A DNA stretch of 17,679 bases from Chloroflexota bacterium (GCA_016190585.1 JACPQH010000104.1:1-17679); one strand, 5' to 3'. Positions 1 through 7,765 are shown, counted from the first letter of the stretch. The notes: generated by a model not told the origin, from the sequence alone. A program made the numbers and translations.

Positions 1-78
1 CTTCCCTCCGCTCGCATTACCGAGTTCAGGTTCCAAGGGTTGTCCCTGACGGGACTCTCAGCCTTTCAGCTCCCCCAG
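1..78 (-). ncRNA. TPP (THI-box) riboswitch, minus strand, clipped at left edge
   Basis: Read on the minus strand, this stretch carries the thiamine pyrophosphate aptamer signature. It has a GGCTGAGAG segment, a P3 stem GTCCC/GGGAC with loop GTCA, then ACCCTTGGAACCTGA, the P5 stem CTCG/CGAG around GTAATG, and a terminal GGAGGGAA. The last part of P1 and the expression platform lie beyond the window. By family knowledge it represses thiamine biosynthesis or transport genes when TPP is bound, so the gene to the left is probably a thi gene or thiamine transporter. A matching minus-strand promoter lies just upstream at 99-127. Confidence 0.9.
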
Positions 79-98
79 TAGCTATTCGATTGGTCAAT

Positions 99-127
99 AT
101 TGTAGCAGGTCGGGCTGTAAAATACAA
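99..127 (-). promoter_or_regulatory. Sigma70-like promoter for the TPP riboswitch transcript
   Basis: On the minus strand the -35 TTGTAT (122-127) and -10 TACAAT (99-104) are separated by exactly 17 bp. Transcription would begin near position 92, about 14 nt before the riboswitch core. It is back-to-back with the promoter of the hydrolase gene. Confidence 0.65.
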
Positions 128-137
128 CGTGCTTTGA

Positions 138-166
138 TTGACAAAATCCCCCGGTGAAGCTAGACT
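138..166 (+). promoter_or_regulatory. Sigma70-like promoter for the alpha/beta-hydrolase gene
   Basis: A perfect -35 TTGACA (138-143), a 17-bp spacer and -10 TAGACT (161-166) predict a start near 173, giving a leader of about 28 nt before ATG 201. It rules out the in-frame TTG at 138 as a start codon, because that TTG is part of the -35 box. Confidence 0.7.
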
Positions 167-200
167 TAACTGGATTTCGCGCCGGATAAGGGGGATGACC

Positions 201-986
201 ATGAAGCGGGCCTACGCGGACATTCCGGAAGGTCAGGTGCACTACCAGTACGAAGGCAGCGGCGAGCCGCTCCTCCTGCTGCACCAGGGTTTTTTCTCGT
301 CCGACGAGTTCTCCAAGGTCGCGCCCATCCTTTCCCGGAGATACCGCCTGGTGGCCCCGGACATGCTGGGCTACGGCAATTCCGACCCCAACCCGCCGGA
401 CTTCGAGATCAAGGACTACGCGCGGGCCACGGTTAACTTCATGGAAGCGCTGGGCATCAGGAAGGCCAGCATCGTCGGCGTGCACACCGGCGCCTCCATC
501 GCCATCGAGATGGCCGCGGCCTACCCGGAGAAGGTCGGCAAGCTGGTACTCTACGGCCTGCCCTCGTTCGGTCCCGGCGTGCGCGAGGCCTGCCTCAAGG
601 CCTATACCTTCAGCCCGGTGGTAGTCGCGGAAGACGGCTCCCACCTGTACCACCGCATCTGGAAGGTCGCCTCCAAGCGGGTCGGGCCGCGGGCCTCGGT
701 GGCTGACTGGAACCTGGTCACCACGGCGGCCATGATGGCGAGCGGCGGCCCCTTCCACGGCGAGGTCGCCTGTTTCAAGTATAACGAGGAAGAGCGTTTC
801 CCGCGGGTCAAGGCGCCGGTGCTACTGGTCATGGGCAAGGAAGACGTTTTTCTGTACCGGCTGGAGACCCTCCTCCAGCAGATCAAGGGCAGCCGGTCGC
901 TGGTCCTCGAGGAGGCCGACGGCTTCGGCCTGCTGGAGAAACCGGCGGAGTTCGCCCAGGCGACGCTGGACTTCCTCGCGGAGTAG
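201..986 (+). CDS. Alpha/beta-hydrolase fold protein with a substituted catalytic triad
   Basis: A 261-residue protein of alpha/beta-hydrolase length. It keeps the oxyanion-side HQG (28-30), the core strand RLVAPDMLGYGNSD (49-62) and the acid-loop GKED (212-215). The nucleophile elbow reads GVHTGA (93-98), so His95 sits where Ser, Asp or Cys is expected. The region that normally holds the catalytic His reads EADGFGLLEKP, with Gly241 at that place. Start: ATG 201 has AAGGGGG (188-194) 6 nt upstream; ATG 195 is too close to it. The gene is monocistronic from its own promoter, divergent from the TPP riboswitch and 9 bp from the convergent htrA stop. The family is certain; the substrate is unknown, and it may be non-hydrolytic or a binding protein. 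Confidence 0.85.
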   Translation: MKRAYADIPEGQVHYQYEGSGEPLLLLHQGFFSSDEFSKVAPILSRRYRLVAPDMLGYGNSDPNPPDFEIKDYARATVNFMEALGIRKASIVGVHTGASIAIEMAAAYPEKVGKLVLYGLPSFGPGVREACLKAYTFSPVVVAEDGSHLYHRIWKVASKRVGPRASVADWNLVTTAAMMASGGPFHGEVACFKYNEEERFPRVKAPVLLVMGKEDVFLYRLETLLQQIKGSRSLVLEEADGFGLLEKPAEFAQATLDFLAE

Positions 987-998
987 CCGGCCCGGCTA
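984..998. repeat. 15-bp palindrome containing both convergent stop codons
   Basis: TAGCCGG-C-CCGGCTA is a perfect inverted repeat. Its left end is the TAG of the hydrolase gene and its right end is the TAG (read on minus) of htrA. The one-base centre means a real RNA hairpin would need to open two or three pairs. No T-run follows, so it is at best a weak bidirectional stop signal. Confidence 0.5.
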
Positions 999-2075
999 GA
1001 CGGCGCGGGTCTGCGGCCGCTGGCCGAGGGTAACGGTTATCTTTACCTCCGTGTTCTCCCGCCAGTAAACGATGTCCACCTTGTCGCCGACATCGAGCCG
1101 CCACAGCTCCTTGATGAGATCGGCCGCGGTCCGTATCTGGGCTTTGCCGAACTGGGTGACGATGTCGCCCGCCAGCAGACCCCCGAGGTGCGCCGGGCTT
1201 GACGGCTCGATGTCGGTTATCAGGGCGCCCGCCCGGGGCGCCCGGGCATCTTTGACGCTGGCCGGGGTGACGTCGCCGAGCGCCATGCCGATGTAGGGGT
1301 GGTGCGGCCGGCCGTACTTGACCAGGTCCTCGAAGACGTGCCGGGCGGTGCCGACATTTATGGCGAAGCCGATGGCCTGGGCCGCGGTGGCGCCCGCAGC
1401 ATTGATGCCGACCTCCGCCCCCGCCTGGTTGACCAGCGGGCCTCCGCTGGTGCCCGGAATGATGGCGGCGTCGGTCTGGATAAGGTCGTAGTAGTCCTCC
1501 CCGTCGATGGATATGGAGCGGCCCAGGTTGCTGACGATGCCCTGGGTGACGGTGGCCCCGCCCTCCACCGGCGACAAGCCCAGGGCGTGGCCGATGGCCA
1601 CCACCCAGTCGCCTACCTCGATGCCGTCAGGGTCGGCGAAGGTCACGGTGGGCAGGTCCTTTTCATCAATCTTCAACACCGCCAGGTCGACGATGTCATC
1701 AAGCCACTTATTGCCGGCGCTCACCTGGTAGACCCGGCGGTCATGCAGGGTGACCTCGATGGTCCGGGCGCCCTCCACCACATGCTTGTTGGTGAGGATA
1801 TAGCCGTCGGACCGGAGGATTACCCCGGAGCCGGCGGCCTCGAAAGGCTCGCCGAAGAAGTCCGTCTCCTCGGAGAGGACATTGATGTAGACCACGCTCG
1901 GCAGCACCCGGTTCACCACCCGGGAGAGGGAGGGCAGGGTATCGGGACCGGCCAGGAACGAGGCTGTGGGGCTGGGTGAACCCCCGGCGGCGCAGCCGAA
2001 ACTCAACAGGCTGAACAGCAGGCAGGTCAAGACCAGGATGTTGCAACGCCTGGTGAGCGAACGGACTGATACCAT
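996..2075 (-). CDS. htrA: HtrA/DegP-like serine protease with one PDZ domain, probable lipoprotein
   Basis: A trypsin-fold S1C protease of 359 residues for envelope protein quality control. The N-terminus is basic then hydrophobic (10-27), ending FG-Cys28, a plausible though imperfect lipobox, followed by a Gly/Ser/Pro linker. The triad is His98 (TNKHVVEG), Asp130 (DIVDLAVL) and Ser210 (PGTSGGPL). One PDZ domain spans about 262-350. It resembles single-PDZ DegS/HtrA proteins rather than two-PDZ DegP. Start: ATG 2075 has GAGG 7 nt upstream; ATG 2081 is possible but too close. The longer frame to 2156 runs through the bipartite element at 2141-2183. It is convergent with the hydrolase. The element upstream suggests co-regulation with pgk, glmS and the sugar genes. 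Confidence 0.92.
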   Translation of the reverse strand: MVSVRSLTRRCNILVLTCLLFSLLSFGCAAGGSPSPTASFLAGPDTLPSLSRVVNRVLPSVVYINVLSEETDFFGEPFEAAGSGVILRSDGYILTNKHVVEGARTIEVTLHDRRVYQVSAGNKWLDDIVDLAVLKIDEKDLPTVTFADPDGIEVGDWVVAIGHALGLSPVEGGATVTQGIVSNLGRSISIDGEDYYDLIQTDAAIIPGTSGGPLVNQAGAEVGINAAGATAAQAIGFAINVGTARHVFEDLVKYGRPHHPYIGMALGDVTPASVKDARAPRAGALITDIEPSSPAHLGGLLAGDIVTQFGKAQIRTAADLIKELWRLDVGDKVDIVYWRENTEVKITVTLGQRPQTRAV

Positions 2076-2140
2076 CTTCATGCCTCGCGCCGGGTTATAT
2101 TTGCCCTGATTAATGGTATTAGCGCCTCCAGGGGAATACC

Positions 2141-2183
2141 ATCCGTAGCGGTACATAGTTATGAAGGCCGGAGACGCGTATTT
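2141..2183 (-). promoter_or_regulatory. Bipartite AAATTAGG-type element upstream of htrA
   Basis: Read on minus, AAATACG is followed 23 bp later by AACTATGTA-CCGC-TACGGAT. The proximal part keeps the GTA-N4-TAC dyad and TACGNAT tail shared with the pgk, xre, dehydratase and epimerase sites. The AGG of the consensus is replaced by ACG and ATG. It lies 76 bp before ATG 2075. This is the most degenerate member on the left side, recognised by alignment to the others. Confidence 0.5.
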
Positions 2184-2247
2184 ATGCGTGGGACATCCCT
2201 CTGCCTCTTTGCCAGGGGGAGACGGGAGGGGAGTTTTAAATAAGAAA

Positions 2248-2267
2248 GGCCGGCGTTAACGCCGGCC
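2248..2267 (-). terminator. Rho-independent terminator ending the catabolic operon
   Basis: Stem arms GGCCGGCG and CGCCGGCC (8 bp) flank a TTAA loop. On the minus strand the hairpin is followed by TTTCTTATTTAAAA. It begins 28 nt after the stop of the CoA-transferase gene, so it fits the end of the minus-strand unit that starts at the 9766-9794 promoter. Confidence 0.85.
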
Positions 2268-2294
2268 CTTCTCGAGGGAACTTGCGAAGCCCGT

Positions 2295-3488
2295 TTAGAT
2301 GACGCCCTCCCGCCGCAGCGCCTCGATATCCGCCGCGGTGAGACCCAGGTCCGTGTAGACCTCCTGGTTGTGCTGCCCCAGCCCCGGGCTGGGGGCTACC
2401 GGGTCGCCCGGCGTCCGCGAGAGCTTGAGCACCGAGCCCGGCATCTTCAGCCGGCCCGAGCCGGGCTGGTCAATCTCGACGATCATGTCGCGGGCGAGGA
2501 GCTGCGGGTCGCTGACCACGTCGGTGAACTCGGGAACCACGGTGCAGGGCAGGCGGAACGCCTGCCAGGCGGCCAGTATCTCGGCTTTGGGCCGGGTCAC
2601 GGTCCACTCCCGCACCAGGGTTTCGACCTCGGCGCGGTTGCTGACCCGCCCGGCGGCCGTCCGGAGCCGCTCGACGCCGACCAGGTCCTCCCGGCCCAGG
2701 GCGCGCAGGAGCCCCTCCCACTGGTCGGTCGTGCCGACGCAGAGGACGACATAGCCGTCTTGAGCCGGGAAGATGCCGAACGGAGTGTGGCTGGGTATGG
2801 CGGTGCCCCAGCGCCGGGGAATTTGCCCGGTGGCGAAGTAGGGCGCGCCGAACTGCAGGGCGACCAGCGACCACACCGAGTCCTGCTGGGAGATGTCAAT
2901 CCACTGCCCCTGGCCGCTGACGGCACGGAAGCGGAGGGCGGCCAGGATGGCGATGGCGGCATAGAGCGGCGCCAGGCAGTCGCCGATAGGGACGGCCGAG
3001 GGGATGGGGGGCATGTCCGGGAAGCCTTCGACACAGGTGACGCCGCCGGCCACCTGGGCCACCATGTCGAACCCCGGCTCGTGAGAGCGGGGGCCGGTGT
3101 GCCCGAAGCCGGACGCCGAGGCGTAGACGATGCCGGGATTGATCCCTCTTATCTCTTCGTAGCTCAGCCCCAGCCGGTCCATGACGCCGGGCCGGAAGTT
3201 CTCAACAACGATATCCGCCTTTTTGGCCATCTCCAGGCAGAGACGGCGGCCCTTCGCCGATGCCAGGTTGAGGGTGATGCCTTTTTTGCCCCGGTTGAAG
3301 GCGATGAAGTTGGCGCTTTCCTGGCCGCCGGGGATGAACGGCGGCTGGGTACGCACCATGTCGCCGGTACCTGGTCGTTCTATCTTCACGACCTCCGCGC
3401 CCAGCTCCCTCAGCAGCAGCGTGCAGAGCGAGCCGACGTAGACCTGGGTGAAGTCCAGTACCTTGATGCCCTCCAGTGCCTTAGCCAT
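2295..3488 (-). CDS. Family III (CaiB/BaiF) CoA-transferase
   Basis: A full-length 397-residue CaiB/BaiF protein, which moves CoA between carboxylic acids in the cytoplasm through an aspartyl-CoA intermediate. Diagnostic segments are the N-terminal KVLDFTQVYVGSLCT with RELGAEVVKIERPGTGD, then FNRGKKGITLNL, VENFRPGVMDRLG and YASASGFGHTGP. The probable catalytic Asp170 is in VPIGDCLAP, the position of the formyl-CoA transferase aspartate. Last gene of the operon, 29 nt after the acyl-CoA dehydrogenase gene and directly before the terminator. The ribosome site is weak: GGAAGGG lies about 15 nt from ATG. Context suggests it activates the imported acid or exchanges CoA with a pathway product. Subfamily and substrate cannot be told from sequence alone. 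Confidence 0.93.
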   Translation of the reverse strand: MAKALEGIKVLDFTQVYVGSLCTLLLRELGAEVVKIERPGTGDMVRTQPPFIPGGQESANFIAFNRGKKGITLNLASAKGRRLCLEMAKKADIVVENFRPGVMDRLGLSYEEIRGINPGIVYASASGFGHTGPRSHEPGFDMVAQVAGGVTCVEGFPDMPPIPSAVPIGDCLAPLYAAIAILAALRFRAVSGQGQWIDISQQDSVWSLVALQFGAPYFATGQIPRRWGTAIPSHTPFGIFPAQDGYVVLCVGTTDQWEGLLRALGREDLVGVERLRTAAGRVSNRAEVETLVREWTVTRPKAEILAAWQAFRLPCTVVPEFTDVVSDPQLLARDMIVEIDQPGSGRLKMPGSVLKLSRTPGDPVAPSPGLGQHNQEVYTDLGLTAADIEALRREGVI

Positions 3489-3517
3489 GACCCGTTAATA
3501 TGCCCTTCCGATAATTT

Positions 3518-4684
3518 TTATTTCAGCAGCGCCCGCGCCGCGGCCCACTCCATGATCTCGCTGGAGCCCTCGATTATCCGCAGCAGCCGGACATCGCGGT
3601 ACATCATCTCCAGCGGCAGGTCCTTGGAGTAGCCGTAGCCGCCGTGTATCTGCATGCACCGGTCGATAACCTTGAAGGCCGATTCGGTCAGCATGTACTT
3701 GACGATCATCGCCTTGGTGGTGATGTCGGCGCCCTGGTCGGCTTCCCAGGCGGTGCTGTAGAGCATCAGCCGGCTGGCCTGGATTTCCATCTCGGAGAGG
3801 AAGATCATGTGCTGGATAAGCTGGCGCCGGGATATCGGCTCGCCGAAGGTGACCCGCTGTTTGGAGTATGATTTGGCCATTTGCAGGGCCCTGACCGCCG
3901 CGCCCAGGCAGGCAGCCGCGCCGCCGAGACGGGCCTCGTTCAGCATGGAGACGGCCACGGCCATGCCGTTGCCGAGCTGGCCGAGGATGTTCTTGGCGGG
4001 GACGACGCAGTTGTCAAAGCGCAGCTCGAAGGAGCGCAGCCCGCGCCGGCCCATCAGCGGGATATGCCGCTCCACGGTGAAGCCGGGGGCGTCCATGTCC
4101 ACGATGAAGCAGGTGATGCCGCCGGAGCGGCGCTTCTCCCAGTCGGTGACGGCGTAGACCGTGCCGAAATCGGAATCATCCAGGCCGGTGGTGAAGATCT
4201 TGCTGCCGTTGAGGATGTAGTTGTCGCCGTCCTTGACCGCCCGCGTTTCCAGGTTGCCGGTATCCGACCCGGCGTTGGGCTCGGTCAGCGAGAAGTACAT
4301 GCCTTTCTCGCCGCGAATGATGGGGATGAAGTACTTCTGCTTCTGCTCCTCGGTGGCGAAGGCGAAATCGTTGCCCTTGCCCGAGCCGGAGCTCGGCCCG
4401 CCGACGACGCCGCCCTGGTAGCCGACGGCCATGCTGACACGCCCCAGCTCCTCCGAGACGACCGCCAGGCCCAGCATGCCCACCCCACCGCCGCCGTACT
4501 CCGCCGGCATGGCGAAGTTCCACAGGCCGTTGTCAATGGCCTTTTTCCTGAGCTTCATCCTCAGCTCCCTGGGGAACTCGTCCTTCTCCTCGACGAGCTT
4601 CTCGACGGGCAGGAGCTCGTTCTTGACGAAGTCCCGGGCCAGTGTCTGGAGCTGCTTGAGCTCTTCCGGTAGTGTGAAATCCAT
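3518..4684 (-). CDS. Acyl-CoA dehydrogenase, short/branched-chain type
   Basis: A 388-residue flavoprotein that oxidises the alpha-beta bond of an acyl-CoA and passes electrons to ETF (not encoded in this window). Seen: the FAD/substrate segment FSLTEPNAGSDTGN, NGSKIFTTG, the beta-domain border GRRGLRSFELRFDNCVVPAK, the C-terminal MQIHGGYGYSKDLP and the base Glu372 in IIEGSSEI, the site used by short-chain and butyryl-CoA dehydrogenases. Length is normal. AAAGGAGG lies upstream of the ATG at ideal distance. It sits 93 nt after the hydro-lyase beta gene and 29 nt before the CoA-transferase gene, so its substrate is likely the CoA ester made by that enzyme. Methylsuccinyl-CoA-like or glutaryl-like substrates are possible but not shown. 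Confidence 0.93.
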   Translation of the reverse strand: MDFTLPEELKQLQTLARDFVKNELLPVEKLVEEKDEFPRELRMKLRKKAIDNGLWNFAMPAEYGGGGVGMLGLAVVSEELGRVSMAVGYQGGVVGGPSSGSGKGNDFAFATEEQKQKYFIPIIRGEKGMYFSLTEPNAGSDTGNLETRAVKDGDNYILNGSKIFTTGLDDSDFGTVYAVTDWEKRRSGGITCFIVDMDAPGFTVERHIPLMGRRGLRSFELRFDNCVVPAKNILGQLGNGMAVAVSMLNEARLGGAAACLGAAVRALQMAKSYSKQRVTFGEPISRRQLIQHMIFLSEMEIQASRLMLYSTAWEADQGADITTKAMIVKYMLTESAFKVIDRCMQIHGGYGYSKDLPLEMMYRDVRLLRIIEGSSEIMEWAAARALLK

Positions 4685-4777
4685 GTGCGCCTCCTTTATT
4701 ATTAATCACAAACTAGCCCCACCCGGCGGCCGGCGAGCCTGCCCGAGCGGGGCTCAGTTCCCGGATTAGGCGGCTGC

Positions 4778-5437
4778 CTACTGCTCTAGCGAGCTGTATT
4801 CAAAGTCCTCGGGCAGCCCGATTTTCTTGTAGACCTCGGCGATGCGGTCGTTCACCGGGCTATAGATCTGGTTGAAGAGCACGCTGCCCCTGGTGTCCAT
4901 GTTGACCAGCCACGGGCCGGTCTTGCCCACGTGATAGACTATCAGGGCCTCGACCATCCCGGCCTCCCGCCAGTAGACCTCCTCGTCCTTGACCTTCGCC
5001 TTCAGGACCTCGTTGAAGCGCGGCAGCACCGGCCAGCCGAAGGCGGTCAACTGGAGGCAGCCGAACTTCACGCAGGCGTCCCGGGTGCCGGGGCCCATGT
5101 TCCCCTTGGTGATGACGCACCGCAGCCCGGCGTACTCGATGAGCTTGGGGAAGAACCGCTCGAACCGCAGGCCGAGCGTCACCCCGATGGGCACGGGGTC
5201 CCAGCAGGTGTGCTCTTTGTCCACCGGCCGCAGCCCCTCGCCGCCGGTAAGGAAGACGTTCATCTTCTTGGTGTCGACGGGCAGCGGCTCGCGGTCAACC
5301 ACGAACTTCTTCAGGACGTAGGAACGGGCCGACCAGATATCGCCGCTGATGTAGAGCAGGTCACCCGCCTTGACCTTGCGGACGTCGTCCTCGGATAGCG
5401 GCGTGGTGAACTCGTATTCCTTGCCGAAGATGCTCAT
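4778..5437 (-). CDS. Class I fumarase/L-tartrate dehydratase-type hydro-lyase, beta subunit (divergent)
   Basis: A 219-residue beta subunit of an Fe-S fumarase/tartrate dehydratase. It aligns along its length with TtdB-type proteins: LSEDDVRKVKAGDLLYISG (14-32), the TKGNMGPGT block (110-118), VYWREAGMVEAL (154-165) and WLVNMDTRG (176-184). The usual RD-x-x-H after the first glycine segment is Arg38-Ser39 with no His, and the usual PTTSxRM is VTLGLRF (86-92), keeping one Thr and the Arg. Substrate specificity may therefore differ from fumarate and tartrate. The ATG at 5437 overlaps the alpha stop as ATGA (5434-5437), so translation is coupled one-to-one. The start at 5437 gives the normal N-terminus; in-frame sequence further upstream lies inside the alpha gene. 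Confidence 0.87.
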   Translation of the reverse strand: MSIFGKEYEFTTPLSEDDVRKVKAGDLLYISGDIWSARSYVLKKFVVDREPLPVDTKKMNVFLTGGEGLRPVDKEHTCWDPVPIGVTLGLRFERFFPKLIEYAGLRCVITKGNMGPGTRDACVKFGCLQLTAFGWPVLPRFNEVLKAKVKDEEVYWREAGMVEALIVYHVGKTGPWLVNMDTRGSVLFNQIYSPVNDRIAEVYKKIGLPEDFEYSSLEQ

Positions 5438-6378
5438 TTCGTTACCTCGCTCATGCTTTTTCGCCACGGCCGGGTGAACCAGCCTTCCGGGGCTGTGGCC
5501 AGCTCCATGCGGCCGTCGGCGAACAGCTTGACCGTCGCCCGGTGGGCCATCAGGCACTGGGCGACCAGCGCGGTGGCGACCACCCCCATGTGCCCGTTGG
5601 AGTATTCGATGTGCACGTCCGAGGCCGTCCGGTGGCCGCCGAGACCGGCCGGGCCGACCCCGATATAGTTGATGTATTCGAGGAGCTCGTCCTCCATCGC
5701 CGCGATGTCCTTGTCCGGGTGCCGGGAGCCGACGGGGCGCAGGACGGCGGCCTCGTGCGCGATGCTGGCGGCGATGGCGATGCCGCCGCCGACGCCCAGG
5801 CCGAAGATGGTCGGCGGGCAGGCTAGGCCGCCCTTGGCGGCCGAGACCGCGCTGTCAATAAAGAACTTCTTGATGCCGTGCAGGCCGTCAGCCGGCACCA
5901 GCATGCGGAACTTGCTGCCCGGCATCTCGCCGCCGCCGCCCTTGGCCAGGGCGGTTATCTCGATGTAGTCGATTTCCGGTACCAGCTTGTAATGGATCGA
6001 GGGGCTGTTCTCGCCGACATTGATGTTGTTATTGGTGTGATGGACGACATCGCCGGATTTCTGCCCCAATATGCCCTCGCGCGACAGGCTTACGGTGGCC
6101 CTGGCCAGCGCCCGCCAGAAATCGATGCTCCGGTCGATTTCCACGTTGCCGATGGAGATGTAGTAGTAGATGGTCCCGGTATCGGGGCAGACGACTTCCC
6201 CGGCCCGGGTGCGGCGTTCGGCGAACTCGAAAAAGGCGTCATAGACCCGCCGGGTATCGGCGGAGCTCTCGTTCTGGTGGGCGTCCTTGACGGCGTCGAA
6301 GATGTCGTCCGGGATGTGGAGCGCCGCCTGCCGCATCGCCATGTAGCCGGCTCGTTCAATCAGGTCTTCCTTTATCAT
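5434..6378 (-). CDS. Class I fumarase/L-tartrate dehydratase-type hydro-lyase, alpha subunit
   Basis: A 314-residue subunit that carries the oxygen-sensitive [4Fe-4S] cluster and adds or removes water on a hydroxy-dicarboxylate. The three cluster cysteines are at expected places: Cys64 (VVCPDTGT), Cys187 (LACPPTIFGLGVGG) and Cys275 (LVAQCLMAHR). HHTNNNINVGENSP (113-126) and KGGGGEMPGSKFRML (146-160) are also family signatures. AAGGAG lies 7 nt before ATG 6378. It follows dctM by 79 nt and overlaps the beta gene by 4 nt. Fumarate hydratase, mesaconase or tartrate dehydratase are all possible; the TRAP, acyl-CoA dehydrogenase and CoA-transferase neighbours argue for a catabolic dicarboxylate role rather than the TCA cycle alone. 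Confidence 0.92.
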   Translation of the reverse strand: MIKEDLIERAGYMAMRQAALHIPDDIFDAVKDAHQNESSADTRRVYDAFFEFAERRTRAGEVVCPDTGTIYYYISIGNVEIDRSIDFWRALARATVSLSREGILGQKSGDVVHHTNNNINVGENSPSIHYKLVPEIDYIEITALAKGGGGEMPGSKFRMLVPADGLHGIKKFFIDSAVSAAKGGLACPPTIFGLGVGGGIAIAASIAHEAAVLRPVGSRHPDKDIAAMEDELLEYINYIGVGPAGLGGHRTASDVHIEYSNGHMGVVATALVAQCLMAHRATVKLFADGRMELATAPEGWFTRPWRKSMSEVTK

Positions 6379-6457
6379 TCACTTCTCCTTGAGCTTTTTT
6401 GGGTCCCCGCTCGTGGTTTCTCCGCGCCTGAGCTTTATCAGTTTAACACGGCGGGGT

Positions 6458-7765
6458 TCAGCCCGCCATCTTCGAGGGCAGCCAGAGGACAATCTGCGGG
6501 AAGGCGATAATCAGGGCCATAAGGGTGACGTGGGCCGCCAGGAACGGAATACAGCTCTTGTAGATGGTCCAGGTCTGGATCTCGTCCCCCAGCACCGCCT
6601 TGTCGGCGAAGACGTTCAGGCCCACCGGCGGGGTAACCGCGGCGATCTCGCACATCATGACGATGACGATGCCGAACCAGACCGGGTCAAAACCGAGCCC
6701 GATGATGATGGGGAAGGTGGTGCTGATGGAGACCGCCAGCATGGAGACCGTGTCCAGGAGCATGCCCAGCCCCACGTACAGGAGCAGGATGCCGATGAGG
6801 ATGATGACCCGGTTGACTTCCAGGCCGCCGACAAAACCGCCCACCAGCGCGCTGACCTTGCTCAGGGCCAGCAGCCGGCTGAACAGGAAAGCGCCGACCA
6901 TTATCAGGAAGATGAACGAGCTTGTCTTCAGGGTGGAGAGCATCGAGCTGCGGAAGATGGCCCAGTTCAGGCTCCGGGTCAGGAGGGCGATGATGAAGGC
7001 GCCCAGGGCGCCGGCGGCGGCGGCTTCGGTGGGGGTGAAGATGCCGGCGTAGATGCCGCCCGTCACCAGCAGGATGAGGGCGACCGTGGCCCACATGTGT
7101 TTGAAGGTGCCGAAGCGCTCTTTCCAGTTCGCCCGGGGACCCTTGGGCGCCAGGTTGGGATTCATCACGGCCCTGATGAAGATGACGGACATAAACAAGA
7201 CGGTGGTGATGATGCCCGGGATAACGCCGCCCATGAGTATCGGCCCGATGGGGGTCTGGGTGAACATGCCGTAGATTACCGCCATGATGCTGGGGGGAAT
7301 GAGGACGGCCAGGCAGCCGGCGGAGGCCACCGTGCCCGCCGAGAGGCCCTTGTCGTAGTTGAACTTCATCAGCTCCGGCCAGGAAGCCCGGGTCATAGCC
7401 GCGGCCGAGACCAGGGTCGAGCCGGAGATGGCGCCGAAGCCCGCGCCCGCCGCCATGACGCCCATGGCCATGCCCCCCGGCAGGTGGCCCAGCCACTTGT
7501 AGCCGGCGTTAAAAAGGTCCCGCGTGATGCCGGCGTTAAAGGCGAACTCGCCCATGAGGATGAACAGGGGCAGGGCGATAAAGGCGAAGTTGGCTACCGT
7601 GGTGAACGGGACAACCTGTATCATGCCCAGGCCCGAGCGCATGCTGGTCAGGATGGTCACCCCGACCAGACCGATGGTCGCCAGGGCGACGGCCACGTTC
7701 ACGCCGAGCAGCAGCAGGGCGAAGAGGACGACGATAAGAATCAGTCCCAGCAGTTCCGGGCTCAT
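6458..7765 (-). CDS. dctM: TRAP transporter large permease (DctM family)
   Basis: A 435-residue, strongly hydrophobic protein with about twelve membrane segments, the ion-coupled permease of a tripartite (TRAP) importer. Family features are the N-terminal LLGLILIVVLFALLLLGV helix, the ALPLFILMGEFAFNAGI loop, GAISGSTLVSAAAM and the repeated LIPPSIMAVIYG and VTPPVGLNVF motifs. It starts with an ATGA overlap of the dctQ stop (7762-7765), so the two membrane subunits are translationally coupled. It is followed 79 nt later by the hydro-lyase alpha gene. By family knowledge it uses a sodium gradient to import an organic acid delivered by DctP. Confidence 0.96.
   Translation of the reverse strand: MSPELLGLILIVVLFALLLLGVNVAVALATIGLVGVTILTSMRSGLGMIQVVPFTTVANFAFIALPLFILMGEFAFNAGITRDLFNAGYKWLGHLPGGMAMGVMAAGAGFGAISGSTLVSAAAMTRASWPELMKFNYDKGLSAGTVASAGCLAVLIPPSIMAVIYGMFTQTPIGPILMGGVIPGIITTVLFMSVIFIRAVMNPNLAPKGPRANWKERFGTFKHMWATVALILLVTGGIYAGIFTPTEAAAAGALGAFIIALLTRSLNWAIFRSSMLSTLKTSSFIFLIMVGAFLFSRLLALSKVSALVGGFVGGLEVNRVIILIGILLLYVGLGMLLDTVSMLAVSISTTFPIIIGLGFDPVWFGIVIVMMCEIAAVTPPVGLNVFADKAVLGDEIQTWTIYKSCIPFLAAHVTLMALIIAFPQIVLWLPSKMAG

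Noticed and set aside
138..200. TTG 138 or ATG 195 as hydrolase start
   Set aside because: TTG 138 is the -35 box of the promoter; ATG 195 abuts the Shine-Dalgarno, while ATG 201 is 6 nt away from it.
66..758. Minus-strand open frame opposite the hydrolase, running into the TPP riboswitch
   Set aside because: It covers the riboswitch and both promoters, and is antisense to a gene with clear family motifs.
2370..3632. 420-codon open frame on plus, opposite the CoA-transferase
   Set aside because: Antisense shadow of a well-supported CaiB gene.
4715..4758. AGCCCC/GGGGCT inverted repeat between hydro-lyase beta and acyl-CoA dehydrogenase genes
   Set aside because: Only 6 bp with a long loop and no T-run; not convincing as an internal terminator.
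4763..4769. ATTAGG upstream of the acyl-CoA dehydrogenase gene
   Set aside because: No second block at 22-23 bp, wrong orientation and no TACGNAT tail; not counted as a member of the bipartite element.
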